Shown here: in pieces, positions 24,793-33,066 of the stretch
Layout of the letters: the number at the start of each line of letters is the position of its first letter
Position numbering within the stretch: position 1 is the first letter of the stretch
NCBI GenBank assembly: GCA_963706315.1
Contig: CAVPMA010000005.1
Coordinates: 275,767-339,766, forward strand
Direction of reading: 5' to 3'
Source of the DNA: CALMEC01 sp963706315
GTDB lineage: Bacteria > Actinomycetota > Thermoleophilia > Miltoncostaeales > Miltoncostaeaceae
DNA: 64,000 nt
Program-made: the position numbers and the translations under genes
Notes under the pieces: generated by a model
What the model saw: the letters and a program-made list of their open reading frames with translations, nothing else
Database searches by the model: none
Told to the model about the DNA's origin: nothing

Positions 24793-27291
24793 TCAGCGCA
24801 GGGCGAACACCTTGCTCTCGCGGACGAGGGTCACGCCGTCGGGACCGAGCGCCTTCACCCGCAGCCGATAGCGGCCCGCTGGCAGCTCTCGTCCGGTCTC
24901 CTGCCGCCTGGTGAGCATGAACCGGTACGTCCCGGCCGGCCAGTCGCCGGACTGCTTCTCGCCCGCCATGCGGATTGGCGCCCCACCTCCCGCGGGCACG
25001 AGCCACAGGCCGAGCCGGTGGAGCGGCGCGACCATGAGCGCGTTCCCCGAGTGGCCGATCGTGCCGATCGAGACGCGGGCCTCCGCGACGTCGCCCGCCG
25101 CGCGGATCTCCGGAACGCCGAGAGCGGCGGGCGGCACCAGCGGCATCGTCCCCGCGAACACCGGTGCCACGCCGACGGTGGCCCCGTCCGCCGCCAGCAC
25201 CAGCGCGGTCCCCCGGAACGCCTCGACACCCGCGGGCACCTGCACCATCGCCTGGCCCTCCGCGCCGGGGGCGACCTCCACCGGGTCGCCGGGCGGCGTG
25301 ACCGACCCGTCGGGAGTGGTCAGCGCGACCCGGTACACGGCGGGATCTGCGGTGAGGTTGCGCAGCGTGAGCCGCAGCCGCGTGGGAGCGCTCGCCGAGC
25401 GCCGCCCCGAGAGCACGGCGGGCGTGATCGAGACGGCCAGCGCGCCCGGCATGCGAACCACGCCCGCGCCCTGATCCGTGGACGGCACACCCGGCAGCGG
25501 AGCGGCCGCCTGAACGAGCAGGCTGCGGACGTCGGCGGGGGTCAGCTCCGGCCGGTCCACCCTGACCCGCAGCGCCACCGCCGCGACCTGCGCGGCGGCC
25601 GCGCTGGTGCCGCTCATCCGGGCGATCAGCGGCTCCCCACCCGGACCCGGGTACGCCGTCTCCACGTCGACGGCCGATGCGACGAGGTCGGGCTCCAGGT
25701 GGCCGTCCGCGGTGGGACCGCGCGACGAGAACGATGCGATCGCCTCGGGCCGGGTGCCCGGATCCGCCACGACGATGCGCGCAGCGAACCGCGGGTTCTC
25801 AACCAGCACGCGTCCTTGGCGGGCACCGAGACCGAGCACCGGGATGGGCACGTCGGCGCCGGCTCGGATGCCAGGGAAGAGGCCGGGCCCGTCCTGGTCC
25901 CACACGCCGAGGGCGACCGCGCCCGCCTCGGCCGCGGCCCGGGCCTTGGTGGCCAGCGTCCCGCCGCCGCGACCCACGACCGCGATCGCGCCCACGACGC
26001 GGCTGCGGCCGCTGGCATCGGCGTAGTCGCGCAGCTCGTCGCCGCTCGTCAGGCCGTCCTGCCCGGCGAGAACCCGTACCGGGAACGTGCCGGCCGGCGG
26101 GTCGGGACCGATCAGTGGCAACCCGGTCAGGCCGGCGGACGCCGGCCCGACCTCGAGCTCCAGGGCGGCGGTGCGAGGGTTGCTCGTCGCGCCGATGCCC
26201 CCGACGGTGAGCACGTGCTCGGACGCGGCCGGACCGCCCACGGTCCCGACGGCGCCGAACGAGGGGCCGTCGTTCCCCGCCGGAGCCACCACCAGCGAAC
26301 CGGCCGCATCGGCCGCGTCCGCCGCGAGGGCCACCGGGTCGTCGCCGCCGCCGTCGAATCCGCGCGCGACGCCGATGAGCACGACCGCGGCGCGATCATC
26401 GAGGTTGCCGTCCTCGTTCGGATCGACGGCCCGGTCGAGCGCGGCGACGACACGGTCACTCCGCGCGAGGGGCCGCACGCGCCCGTCGACGAACTCCCGC
26501 GCCACCACGCGGTACGCGAGCATGCGCGGCACACGCTCCGGCGGAAGACCGGCCAGGGCCGGCGAGCGGAGCACGAGCCCGGCGACCTCGGTCCCGTGCG
26601 CCTCGGCGAACCGTCCCTGCGCGCTCGCCTGCGGTCCGGGGTTGCCGCTCACGAAGTCGGCGCCCCCGACGATCAGCCGGTCCGGCGCGATCGCCCCCCC
26701 GAGCCATGGATGCTCCGGCTGGATCCCGGCGTCGATCAGGGCGATGGTCGCCGGGGCGCTCCCACCGGTTACCGGGGCCGGCTGGGCGGCGGCGCCGGGC
26801 AGGGGCCGGGCGGCGGGGTCCGGCGCGGAGCTCTGCGCGGGCGCGAGGTACGTGACCGGGAAGATCGCCTTGACCTCGGGCAGCTCGGCCACGAGCGCGA
26901 GGCGCCCGGTCGGAACCCGGATGCCGAAGCCGTTGACGACCGCCCGGTACCGGAAGTTGATGGTCGCGCCGAGCCCGATGAGAGCGGGCTCCACGCTGGC
27001 CTGCTGCAACGTGATCTGGGCGAGGGCCCCGGCCCGCTCGGCGGGAGCGCGCTCCGCGATCGACGGCGCGTCGAGCACGACGATCGCCGACTCGGTGTCG
27101 GCCGGCGGCGGCAGCTGCGGGGCCCGGTAGGCCTCGAGCACGTCGCGCCACGCGCCGGCGGCGCTGATCGCGCGAAGCGGCGTGCTCGACAGGTCCTCGG
27201 CGGTCTGGTCCGCGAGCAGCACGGGGGTGGTGGACGCGAGCACGCCGACGGCGACGAGGCCGGCACGCCGCATCCACAGGGCGGCGCTCAC
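24793..27291 (-). CDS. Secreted subtilisin-like serine protease (S8) with PA-type insert
   Basis: An 832-residue exported protease. A signal sequence (MRRAGLVAVGVLASTTPVLLA) precedes a prodomain (about 30-150). The catalytic triad is visible: Asp187 (TIALIDAGIQP), His232 (EAHGTEVAG) and Ser563 (ARMSGTSAAAAQ), with the oxyanion Asn340 (APAGNDGPS). A PA-type insert of about 130 residues lies between Asn and Ser, and two beta-rich domains follow (570-832), the last ending in a fibronectin-like fold. The start GTG 27289-27291 overlaps the tsaD stop by 4 bases, so an exported protease is the last gene of the tRNA-modification operon. Confidence 0.92.
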   Translation of the reverse strand: MSAALWMRRAGLVAVGVLASTTPVLLADQTAEDLSSTPLRAISAAGAWRDVLEAYRAPQLPPPADTESAIVVLDAPSIAERAPAERAGALAQITLQQASVEPALIGLGATINFRYRAVVNGFGIRVPTGRLALVAELPEVKAIFPVTYLAPAQSSAPDPAARPLPGAAAQPAPVTGGSAPATIALIDAGIQPEHPWLGGAIAPDRLIVGGADFVSGNPGPQASAQGRFAEAHGTEVAGLVLRSPALAGLPPERVPRMLAYRVVAREFVDGRVRPLARSDRVVAALDRAVDPNEDGNLDDRAAVVLIGVARGFDGGGDDPVALAADAADAAGSLVVAPAGNDGPSFGAVGTVGGPAASEHVLTVGGIGATSNPRTAALELEVGPASAGLTGLPLIGPDPPAGTFPVRVLAGQDGLTSGDELRDYADASGRSRVVGAIAVVGRGGGTLATKARAAAEAGAVALGVWDQDGPGLFPGIRAGADVPIPVLGLGARQGRVLVENPRFAARIVVADPGTRPEAIASFSSRGPTADGHLEPDLVASAVDVETAYPGPGGEPLIARMSGTSAAAAQVAAVALRVRVDRPELTPADVRSLLVQAAAPLPGVPSTDQGAGVVRMPGALAVSITPAVLSGRRSASAPTRLRLTLRNLTADPAVYRVALTTPDGSVTPPGDPVEVAPGAEGQAMVQVPAGVEAFRGTALVLAADGATVGVAPVFAGTMPLVPPAALGVPEIRAAGDVAEARVSIGTIGHSGNALMVAPLHRLGLWLVPAGGGAPIRMAGEKQSGDWPAGTYRFMLTRRQETGRELPAGRYRLRVKALGPDGVTLVRESKVFALR

Positions 27292-28307
27292 GCGGCGATC
27301 CCCCCCGGGGGTGCCGTGGCGATGGCGTCGAGGGCGAGGTAACGCGGCCATTCGACCACCGGCGAGAACTGGGCGGCGGCGGCGATCATCGCCGCGTTGT
27401 CGGTGCAGAGCGAACGATCGGGCACCGCGACCGCCAGGCCGTGCAGGGTCGCGAGCTCGGTCACGAGCACCCGAAGCCGCCCGTTGGCAGCGACCCCGCC
27501 GCCGAGCCCCACCGTCGGTACCCCGTGCTCGAGGGCGGCGTCGACCAGCCGCTCGGCGAGCGGCCGCATGACCGCCTCCTGGTAGGACGCGGCAAGGTCC
27601 GCGCGGTGCCGGTCGACATCGTCGCCGAGGTCACGGATCGCGTACAGCAACGCCGTCTTCACCCCGGCGTACGAGAAGTCACGCTCGCCGCGCCCGGAAA
27701 GCCCCACCGGGAAGGTGAAGGCGGTCGCGTCGCCCTCGCCCGCGAGCCGCTCGAGCGCGGGGCCGCCGGGGTAGCCGAGGCCGAGCAGGCGGGCGCCCTT
27801 GTCGACCGCTTCGCCCGCCGCGTCGTCGCGGGTCTGTCCAAGCAGGCGTGGGGCGGCGAGGTCGTGCACCAGGTCGAGGCGCGTGTGGCCGCCCGAGGCG
27901 ACCAGGCTCACGAAGGGCGGGTCCAGAGCCAGTGGCTCGAGCCAGGTGGCGCAGATATGCCCGTGCAGGTGGTCGACCATCGCGAGCGGCTTGCCGGCGC
28001 CGTACGCAAGCCCCTTGGCTGTCGCGACGCCGACGAGCAGCGCGCCGATCAGACCCGGTCGCTGGGTGACCGCGACGAGCTCCACGTCGTCCAGACCGAG
28101 CTCGGCCCGCGCGAGCGCCTCGTCGATCACGGCGTTGACGGTGCCGAGGTGGTGACGCGCGGCGACCTCGGGCACGACGCCGCCGTAGGGGGTGTGGAGC
28201 TCCGCCTGGCTCGCGACGACGTTCGCGAGGATCCGCCGGCCCTCGACGACCGCCGCCGCGGTCTCGTCGCACGACGTCTCGATCGCGAGGATTGGACCGC
28301 CGATCAC
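27288..28307 (-). CDS. tsaD: tRNA threonylcarbamoyladenosine transferase TsaD
   Basis: A 339-residue ASKHA-fold enzyme that, with TsaB and TsaE, transfers threonylcarbamoyl to A37 of ANN-reading tRNAs (t6A). Signatures: ILAIETSCDETAAAVV, VPEVAARHHLGTV (metal-binding histidines), TQRPGLIGALLVGV, VSLVASGGHTRL, LGLGYPGGP and GLGGGVAANGRLR. I start it at GTG 28305-28307, giving a 4-base GTGA overlap with rimI and the normal family N-terminus; GTG 28337 would add ten residues and overlap rimI by 34 bases. Confidence 0.95.
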   Translation of the reverse strand: MIGGPILAIETSCDETAAAVVEGRRILANVVASQAELHTPYGGVVPEVAARHHLGTVNAVIDEALARAELGLDDVELVAVTQRPGLIGALLVGVATAKGLAYGAGKPLAMVDHLHGHICATWLEPLALDPPFVSLVASGGHTRLDLVHDLAAPRLLGQTRDDAAGEAVDKGARLLGLGYPGGPALERLAGEGDATAFTFPVGLSGRGERDFSYAGVKTALLYAIRDLGDDVDRHRADLAASYQEAVMRPLAERLVDAALEHGVPTVGLGGGVAANGRLRVLVTELATLHGLAVAVPDRSLCTDNAAMIAAAAQFSPVVEWPRYLALDAIATAPPGGIAA

Positions 28308-28798
28308 GACGTCGCCCGTTCGGGGGGAATCCGCCACATGATCAACGCGTCTTCACCGTTGTCACTGTAGTAGCGCGACCTGACGCCATGGGTAACGAAC
28401 CCAAGTCGCTTGTAGAGCCTGATCGCGCGGTCGTTCGAGACGCGAACCTCGAGCGTGAACCCGGCATGCTCGCGCCGATCGCCGACTCCCACCGCCGCTC
28501 GCACGAGCGCATCCCCGATGCGCCGCCCGCGGTGCAGCGGATGGACCGTGACGTTCAGGATGTGCCAGACGTCGGCCTGGAGCGCCATGAGGATGTAGCC
28601 GAGGATCGCCCCGTCGAGGTCGGCGACGAGGCAGACGCCGTCGGGATGGCGGAGCTCGCTCTCCACCATCCGCCGGCTCCAGGGGATCGGGTAGCTCTCG
28701 CGTTCGATCGTCATGACGCCGCCGTCCAGGTCGCCGGCGCGCATCGACCGGATCGCCAGACGCAGCTCCGGATCCCTGCCGGCCCGGGCGACGCTCAC
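28304..28798 (-). CDS. rimI: Ribosomal-protein-alanine N-acetyltransferase RimI
   Basis: A 164-residue GNAT enzyme that acetylates the N-terminal alanine of ribosomal protein S18 in the bacteria where it has been studied. The typical RimI features are present: PIPWSRRMVESEL, LNVTVHPLHRGRRIGDALVRAAV (acetyl-CoA loop), and LEVRVSNDRAIRLYKRLGF, YYSDNGEDALIMW. Location between tsaB and tsaD is a standard gene order. Start GTG 28796-28798 overlaps the tsaB stop by 4 bases. Confidence 0.93.
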   Translation of the reverse strand: MSVARAGRDPELRLAIRSMRAGDLDGGVMTIERESYPIPWSRRMVESELRHPDGVCLVADLDGAILGYILMALQADVWHILNVTVHPLHRGRRIGDALVRAAVGVGDRREHAGFTLEVRVSNDRAIRLYKRLGFVTHGVRSRYYSDNGEDALIMWRIPPERATS

Positions 28799-29505
28799 GC
28801 GCGCGCCGCCTCACGCTCCCGGCGGAGCCGGTTCACCTCGGCGTCGGGCAGCCGCAGGTAGAGCGGTGCCACCGGCCGAGCCCCGCCCGCTGCCGCGCGC
28901 GACGCCAGGCGCGATGCGCTGATGGCATGCGCCGGCGAACCGGGCGGCGCCACGGCGACCGCCGGACCGACGAACGGATCGCAGCGATGCAGGCCGTCGC
29001 CGGCGAGCCACGCGGGCCGCTCACGCGAGGTCTCGGCGGCGAGCAGCTCGGCGAGCCCCTCCCCCGTCGTCGCGATCGGCTCGATCACCACGACGAGGTC
29101 TCCGTCCTCGTCGACCCGGTATCCGGCGGCGAAGACCTCCTGACGCTTCGCGTCGATCACCGGGACCAGGAGGGCGCCCACCGGAGCGTCATCGGCCATG
29201 CCGAGCGCCAGCGCCTCGAGCGAGACCACGCCCGTGACCGGGATCGCGAGCGCCTGCCCGAGCCCGAGGGCGGTCGCGATGCCGATGCGCAGCCCCGTGA
29301 ACCCTCCGGGACCGATCCCGACGACGATCTCATCGAGGTCGCCGACGCGCACGCCGGCGGCGTCGAGGAGCAGGTGGATCTCGTGCGCGATCCGGCGCCC
29401 CGCCCCTGGCTCCGGCGGGAGGATCCGCTCCAGGAGCGTCACGCCGTCGCGCAGCACGGCGAGGCTGGGAGCCGGTGTGGCGGTGTCGAGTGCGAGCGTC
29501 GTCAA
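28795..29505 (-). CDS. tsaB: tRNA threonylcarbamoyladenosine biosynthesis protein TsaB
   Basis: A 236-residue ASKHA-fold partner of TsaD in t6A synthesis. The N-terminus LTTLALDTATPAPSLAVL and the core IVVGIGPGGFTGLRIGIATALGLGQAL are diagnostic. The start is TTG at 29503-29505, overlapping the tsaE stop in TTGA. Together with tsaE and tsaD it supplies three of the four enzymes of the pathway; tsaC, which makes the activated threonylcarbamoyl group, is not in this window. Confidence 0.93.
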   Translation of the reverse strand: MTTLALDTATPAPSLAVLRDGVTLLERILPPEPGAGRRIAHEIHLLLDAAGVRVGDLDEIVVGIGPGGFTGLRIGIATALGLGQALAIPVTGVVSLEALALGMADDAPVGALLVPVIDAKRQEVFAAGYRVDEDGDLVVVIEPIATTGEGLAELLAAETSRERPAWLAGDGLHRCDPFVGPAVAVAPPGSPAHAISASRLASRAAAGGARPVAPLYLRLPDAEVNRLRREREAARA

Positions 29506-29951
29506 GCGAGACCGCGAAGCGCCCTCTCCAGGCGCTGCTCGCGGCCGCTCAACGTTAGCAACCGCGTATCGCCGCCTCCGTGCGCGAGCGTCACCTCGAC
29601 CGCCGCGTCCCGGAACGCCACGGCGAGCACGTCCGGCCACTCGATGAACGCGACTGCGTTCTCCGCCGCCTCGAGCGCGAGCCCCAGTTCTTCGTCGTCG
29701 GCCACCCCCAGGCGGTACGCGTCGAGATGCGCCACCGGGACGCGTCCGGCGTAGCGCTGCGCGACGGTGAACGTGGGGCTCGTCACGTGCTCGGTCACGC
29801 CGAGGGCGCGAGCGGCGCCCCTCACGAGGGTGGTCTTTCCGGCGCCGAGCTCGCCCCGGAGCATCACGACGTCACCGGGCTCGATCACCGACGCGATCGC
29901 CCGTCCGACCGCCTCGGTCTCCTCGGGCGTGCGTGTCGTGATCTCGATCAG
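29502..29951 (-). CDS. tsaE: tRNA threonylcarbamoyladenosine biosynthesis ATPase TsaE, probable CTG start
   Basis: A 149-residue P-loop ATPase of the t6A complex: LIEITTRTPEETEAVGRAIA, Walker A LRGELGAGKTTLVRG, and VTSPTFTVAQRYAG then HLDAYRLG. Homologues begin at M-I-E-I-T, which here is CTG-ATC; there is no ATG, GTG or TTG nearby. CTG 29949-29951 overlaps the udg stop TGA in the string CTGA, the same 4-base NTGA overlap that joins the following genes of the operon, so initiation at CTG through translational coupling is the best explanation. Confidence 0.9.
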   Translation of the reverse strand: MIEITTRTPEETEAVGRAIASVIEPGDVVMLRGELGAGKTTLVRGAARALGVTEHVTSPTFTVAQRYAGRVPVAHLDAYRLGVADDEELGLALEAAENAVAFIEWPDVLAVAFRDAAVEVTLAHGGGDTRLLTLSGREQRLERALRGLA

Positions 29952-30661
29952 AACAGCCCGAGCTGCTCCGGCTCCCCGCCCGTCGCGCTCACCGGGGCCA
30001 TGTCCGGGGCCGCCGGCTCCCGCTCGGCCGTGACGGTCGGCGTCTCGGGACGCGGGGACGGCAGGGGCTCGAACCCGGCCCGGCCGGTCAGCTCGGGAAT
30101 CCGTGCGAAGTCCGCCTCGAGGGTGGCGAGCATCGACGGGGTGTAGAGGGCGGCCGCCGGGTGGAACAGCGGGTAGAGCAGGAGCGAGTGCCCGCCGATC
30201 TCGATCGGGAGCTCGTGGCCGTGGACGCGGCTGATGCCGTCCGGGCGGCCGGAGATGAGCTTGGTGGCGAAATTCCCGAGCGTGCAGATGAGCTTGGGCT
30301 GGATGATCCCGACCTGCCGGAACAGGTGCCCCTCGCAGGCCTCGATCTCGGCCGCGAGCGGGTCGCGGTTGCCCGGAGGACGGCACTTGAGGACGTTCGC
30401 GACGAACACGTCGTCGCGGGTGAGGCCGATCCCCGCGAGGAGCTTGTCGAGGAGCTTGCCGGCCTGACCGACGAACGGGACGCCGAGCCGATCCTCGTGG
30501 TAGCCGGGCGCCTCGCCCACGAACATCAGGTCCGCATCGGGGTCGCCGCTCCCCACCACCACCTGGGTGCGGGTCTGGTGGAGCGGGCAGCGCACGCAGT
30601 CGACGACCTCACGTGCGTGGTAGTCGGCGAGCTGGGCGGCCCGGGCGGGGGCGTCGTCCAT
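29948..30661 (-). CDS. Uracil-DNA glycosylase, family 4 (Fe-S cluster)
   Basis: A 237-residue repair enzyme that removes uracil from DNA. It shows the family 4 active-site motif MFVGEAPGYHEDR, the four cysteines that bind a 4Fe-4S cluster (VVDCVRCPLH early, then NVLKCRPPGN and IEACEGHLF or ICTLGNF), and the HPAA end motif LYPLFHPAAALY. The C-terminal 45 residues are proline- and acid-rich. Start ATG 30659-30661, 8 nt behind TAGTCT (leaderless). It heads the operon that continues with tsaE, so a DNA-repair gene and tRNA modification genes share one transcript. Confidence 0.93.
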   Translation of the reverse strand: MDDAPARAAQLADYHAREVVDCVRCPLHQTRTQVVVGSGDPDADLMFVGEAPGYHEDRLGVPFVGQAGKLLDKLLAGIGLTRDDVFVANVLKCRPPGNRDPLAAEIEACEGHLFRQVGIIQPKLICTLGNFATKLISGRPDGISRVHGHELPIEIGGHSLLLYPLFHPAAALYTPSMLATLEADFARIPELTGRAGFEPLPSPRPETPTVTAEREPAAPDMAPVSATGGEPEQLGLF

Positions 30662-30754
30662 CGTGTCCCAGACTAGCGCCCTCGACGGACGCACGCGCCG
30701 GCGGCGGCACCACCGGCCGGGCGGTGACATGCATCACAGGGCGGTCGCTGCGGC

Positions 30755-30784
30755 TTGTACTTCCGGCCGACAGGTGGGTAGGCT
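30755..30784 (+). promoter_or_regulatory. Promoter of the pan operon
   Basis: TTGTAC (30755-30760) and TAGGCT (30779-30784) are separated by 18 bases, a standard spacing. The start of panC is 134 bases further on, so the operon has a long untranslated leader (about 30791-30918) in which I cannot name a riboswitch. Confidence 0.55.
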
Positions 30785-30918
30785 TTTTGTACTCAGAGCG
30801 AGTCGGCCTGGCATCCCGAACGGGAGCTGGAGCGGGGTTCACTCGGAGGGTTGCCGCCCGCGTCGGGTGGGTGCCCGTCCGCGGCCTGCTGCCCGGTCAC
30901 CTGATCCGAGTGGCACCC

Positions 30919-31809
30919 ATGATCACCACCACGACATCACGGGGGACAACGCCGCAGGTCGCGCGCACCGTCGCCGATCTCCGGGAGCACGTGGCGCGCC
31001 TGCGCGCCGACGGCCGCCGGGTGGCACTGGTGCCGACGATGGGCGCCTTCCACGAGGGCCACCTGAGCCTCATGCGCCTCGCCGGGACGGACGACCACGC
31101 CGTCGTCGTCACCCTCTTCGTCAATCCCACGCAGTTCGGCCCGGCCGAGGACCTCTCGGCCTACCCGCACGACGAGGAGCGCGACCTGGCGCTCGCGGCG
31201 GAGGCCGGCGTGGATCTGGTGTTCGCGCCCGACGTCGGGGAGATCTACCCGGAGGGGTTCGGCACCCGCATCACGGTCGAGGGGCCGACCCGCTACCTGG
31301 AGGGCGCATCGCGGCCGCATCACTTCACCGGCGTCGCAACGGTGGTCGCCAAGCTCCTCGTCGCGGCGCGCCCCGACCGAGCGGTGTTCGGGCAGAAGGA
31401 CGCACAGCAGGTCGCGGTGATCCGCCGGCTCGTCGCCGACCTCCACCTCGACGACATCGAGCTCGTGATCGCGCCGATCGTCCGCGAGCCGGACGGACTC
31501 GCGATGAGCAGCCGCAACGCATACCTCGCCCCGCACGATCGGGTCGCCGCGCTCGTGCTGCGACGGGCGCTCGACGCCGCGGTGGACCTCGCCGTGGCGG
31601 GTGAGCGCGATCCCCGGGCAATCGAGCGCAGGGCCCTCGGCGTCCTGTCGTCCGAGCCGCGTTGCGAGCCGGTGTACGCGAGCGTCGTGAACCCCGCCAC
31701 CTTCGAGCCGGTCGCCGACCTCACGGAGCGATCGTTGCTGTGCGTCGCCGGGCGAGTCGGGCCGGCGCGCCTGATCGACAACGACTTCATCGAACCCGTC
31801 CCCGCCTGA
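30919..31809 (+). CDS. panC: Pantothenate synthetase
   Basis: A 296-residue nucleotidyl-transfer-fold enzyme that joins pantoate and beta-alanine with ATP to make pantothenate. Motifs: LVPTMGAFHEGHLSLM (HIGH-like loop), FVNPTQFGPAEDLSAYP, HFTGVATVVAKL, FGQKDAQQ and DGLAMSSRNAYL (KMSKS-like). ATG 30919 is used; no strong ribosome site precedes it. It is the first gene of panC-panD-panB. The order differs from the usual panB-panC. Confidence 0.95.
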   Translation: MITTTTSRGTTPQVARTVADLREHVARLRADGRRVALVPTMGAFHEGHLSLMRLAGTDDHAVVVTLFVNPTQFGPAEDLSAYPHDEERDLALAAEAGVDLVFAPDVGEIYPEGFGTRITVEGPTRYLEGASRPHHFTGVATVVAKLLVAARPDRAVFGQKDAQQVAVIRRLVADLHLDDIELVIAPIVREPDGLAMSSRNAYLAPHDRVAALVLRRALDAAVDLAVAGERDPRAIERRALGVLSSEPRCEPVYASVVNPATFEPVADLTERSLLCVAGRVGPARLIDNDFIEPVPA

Positions 31810-31825
31810 CCGAGGAGCCAAGCCG

Positions 31826-32233
31826 ATGCGCACCCGCCGGATGCTGAAGAGCAAGATCCACCGCGCGACCGTCACCGATGCGAACCTCAACTACGAGGGC
31901 AGCATCACCATCGACACCGATCTCCTCGGCCTGGCCGACATCCGCCCGTTCGAGCAGGTGTTCGTCGTGAACATCAACAACGGCGAGCGCTTCGAGACGT
32001 ACGCGATCGAGGGTCCCGCCGGCCGGGGCGACATGTGCCTGAACGGCGCCGCCGCCCGCTTGGCCGAGCCGGGCGACCTGGTGATCGTGATGACCTATGC
32101 CGAGTACGCGGATGCGGAGCTCGAGGGGTACGAGCCGATCGTCGTGCACGTCGACGAGTACAACCGCGTCGCGACCGAGACCAACTCGCCGATCCCCGCC
32201 ACGGTGCCGCCGACATGGGAGGGGATCCAGTGA
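31826..32233 (+). CDS. panD: Aspartate 1-decarboxylase proenzyme
   Basis: A 135-residue pyruvoyl enzyme that decarboxylates aspartate to beta-alanine for pantothenate. The self-cleavage site is the Gly-Ser bond in NYEGSITID (Ser25 becomes the pyruvoyl group). The rest (MLKSKIHRATVTDANL, INNGERFETYAIEG, CLNGAAARLAEPGDLVIVMTY) is typical. GAGGAG lies 9 nt before ATG 31826. Its stop overlaps the panB start in GTGA. Confidence 0.96.
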   Translation: MRTRRMLKSKIHRATVTDANLNYEGSITIDTDLLGLADIRPFEQVFVVNINNGERFETYAIEGPAGRGDMCLNGAAARLAEPGDLVIVMTYAEYADAELEGYEPIVVHVDEYNRVATETNSPIPATVPPTWEGIQ

Positions 32234-33012
32234 TCACGGCCGACGAGCTCCGCGCGACGAAGGACCGGCGGCGCATCGCCATGCTCACCGCGTACGACTA
32301 CCCGACGGCGCTGGCGCTCGACCAGGCGGGACTGGATCTCATCCTGGTCGGCGACTCGGTGGCGATGGTCGAGCTCGGGTTCCCGACGACCCGCGAGGCG
32401 ACGCTCGCGATGATGGCCCACCACGTGCGGGCGGTCCGCACCGGGGCCGTCAACACCCACGTGGTGGGCGACCTTCCCGCGGGCTCGTACGAGACGCCCG
32501 AGGATGCGGCGGCATCCGCGCGAGTACTGGTGCAGGCCGGCGCCGACAGCGTGAAGCTGGAGGGCCCGCGGCTCGCCGAGGTGGCCGCGATCATCGCCGC
32601 CGGGATCCCGGTGATGGGCCATGTCGGGCTGCAGCCGCAGACCGCGACGGTCTACCGGCGGGAGGGCAAGACCCCGTCGGAGGCGAACCGGATCGCCCGC
32701 GAGGCACGGGCGCTGGAAGCCGCGGGGTGCTTCGCGATCGTCATCGAGGCGGTCCCCCCGGACCTAGCCACGCGTATCACGGCGGAGGTGGCCGTGCCGA
32801 CGATCGGCATCGCGGCCGGCGCGGAGACCGACGGGCAGGTGCTGGTGTCGACGGATCTCGTCGGCCAGCTTCCGTTCGCGCCGCCGTTCATCACGCCGAA
32901 GGCGAACGTGTTCGGCACGGTCACGCAGGCCGCGCGCGAGTTCGTGGCCGAGGTCCACGGCGCCAGCCGGGTGGACGCCGTCGACGCCGAGGACTGGCCC
33001 ACGCTGGTGTGA
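32230..33012 (+). CDS. panB: 3-methyl-2-oxobutanoate hydroxymethyltransferase
   Basis: A 260-residue TIM-barrel enzyme that transfers hydroxymethyl from methylene-tetrahydrofolate to ketoisovalerate, making ketopantoate. Motifs: MLTAYDYPTALALDQAGLDLILVGDS, GDLPAGSYETPEDA, VKLEGP, GHVGLQPQT and IGIAAGAETDGQVLV. GTG 32230 overlaps the panD stop by 4 bases. With panC and panD it supplies three steps of pantothenate synthesis; panE/ilvC is not in view. The downstream hairpin ends the transcript. Confidence 0.96.
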   Translation: MITADELRATKDRRRIAMLTAYDYPTALALDQAGLDLILVGDSVAMVELGFPTTREATLAMMAHHVRAVRTGAVNTHVVGDLPAGSYETPEDAAASARVLVQAGADSVKLEGPRLAEVAAIIAAGIPVMGHVGLQPQTATVYRREGKTPSEANRIAREARALEAAGCFAIVIEAVPPDLATRITAEVAVPTIGIAAGAETDGQVLVSTDLVGQLPFAPPFITPKANVFGTVTQAAREFVAEVHGASRVDAVDAEDWPTLV

Positions 33013-33019
33013 CGGATCG

Positions 33020-33059
33020 GCGGTGTGGCGCCGCAGCCGTGGCTGCGGCACCACACCGC
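33020..33059. terminator. Bidirectional hairpin between panB and fumC
   Basis: A 19-base stem with one mismatch and a two-base loop: the left arm starts GCGGTGTGGCGCCGC and the right arm is its near-perfect complement (33041-33059). It lies 7 bases beyond the panB stop and 8 bases beyond the fumC stop, so it can end both convergent transcripts. Confidence 0.75.
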
Positions 33060-33066
33060 GCGCCGT

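Noticed and set aside
30785..30918. Riboswitch in the pan leader
   Set aside because: The leader is long, but I could not match any known aptamer pattern.
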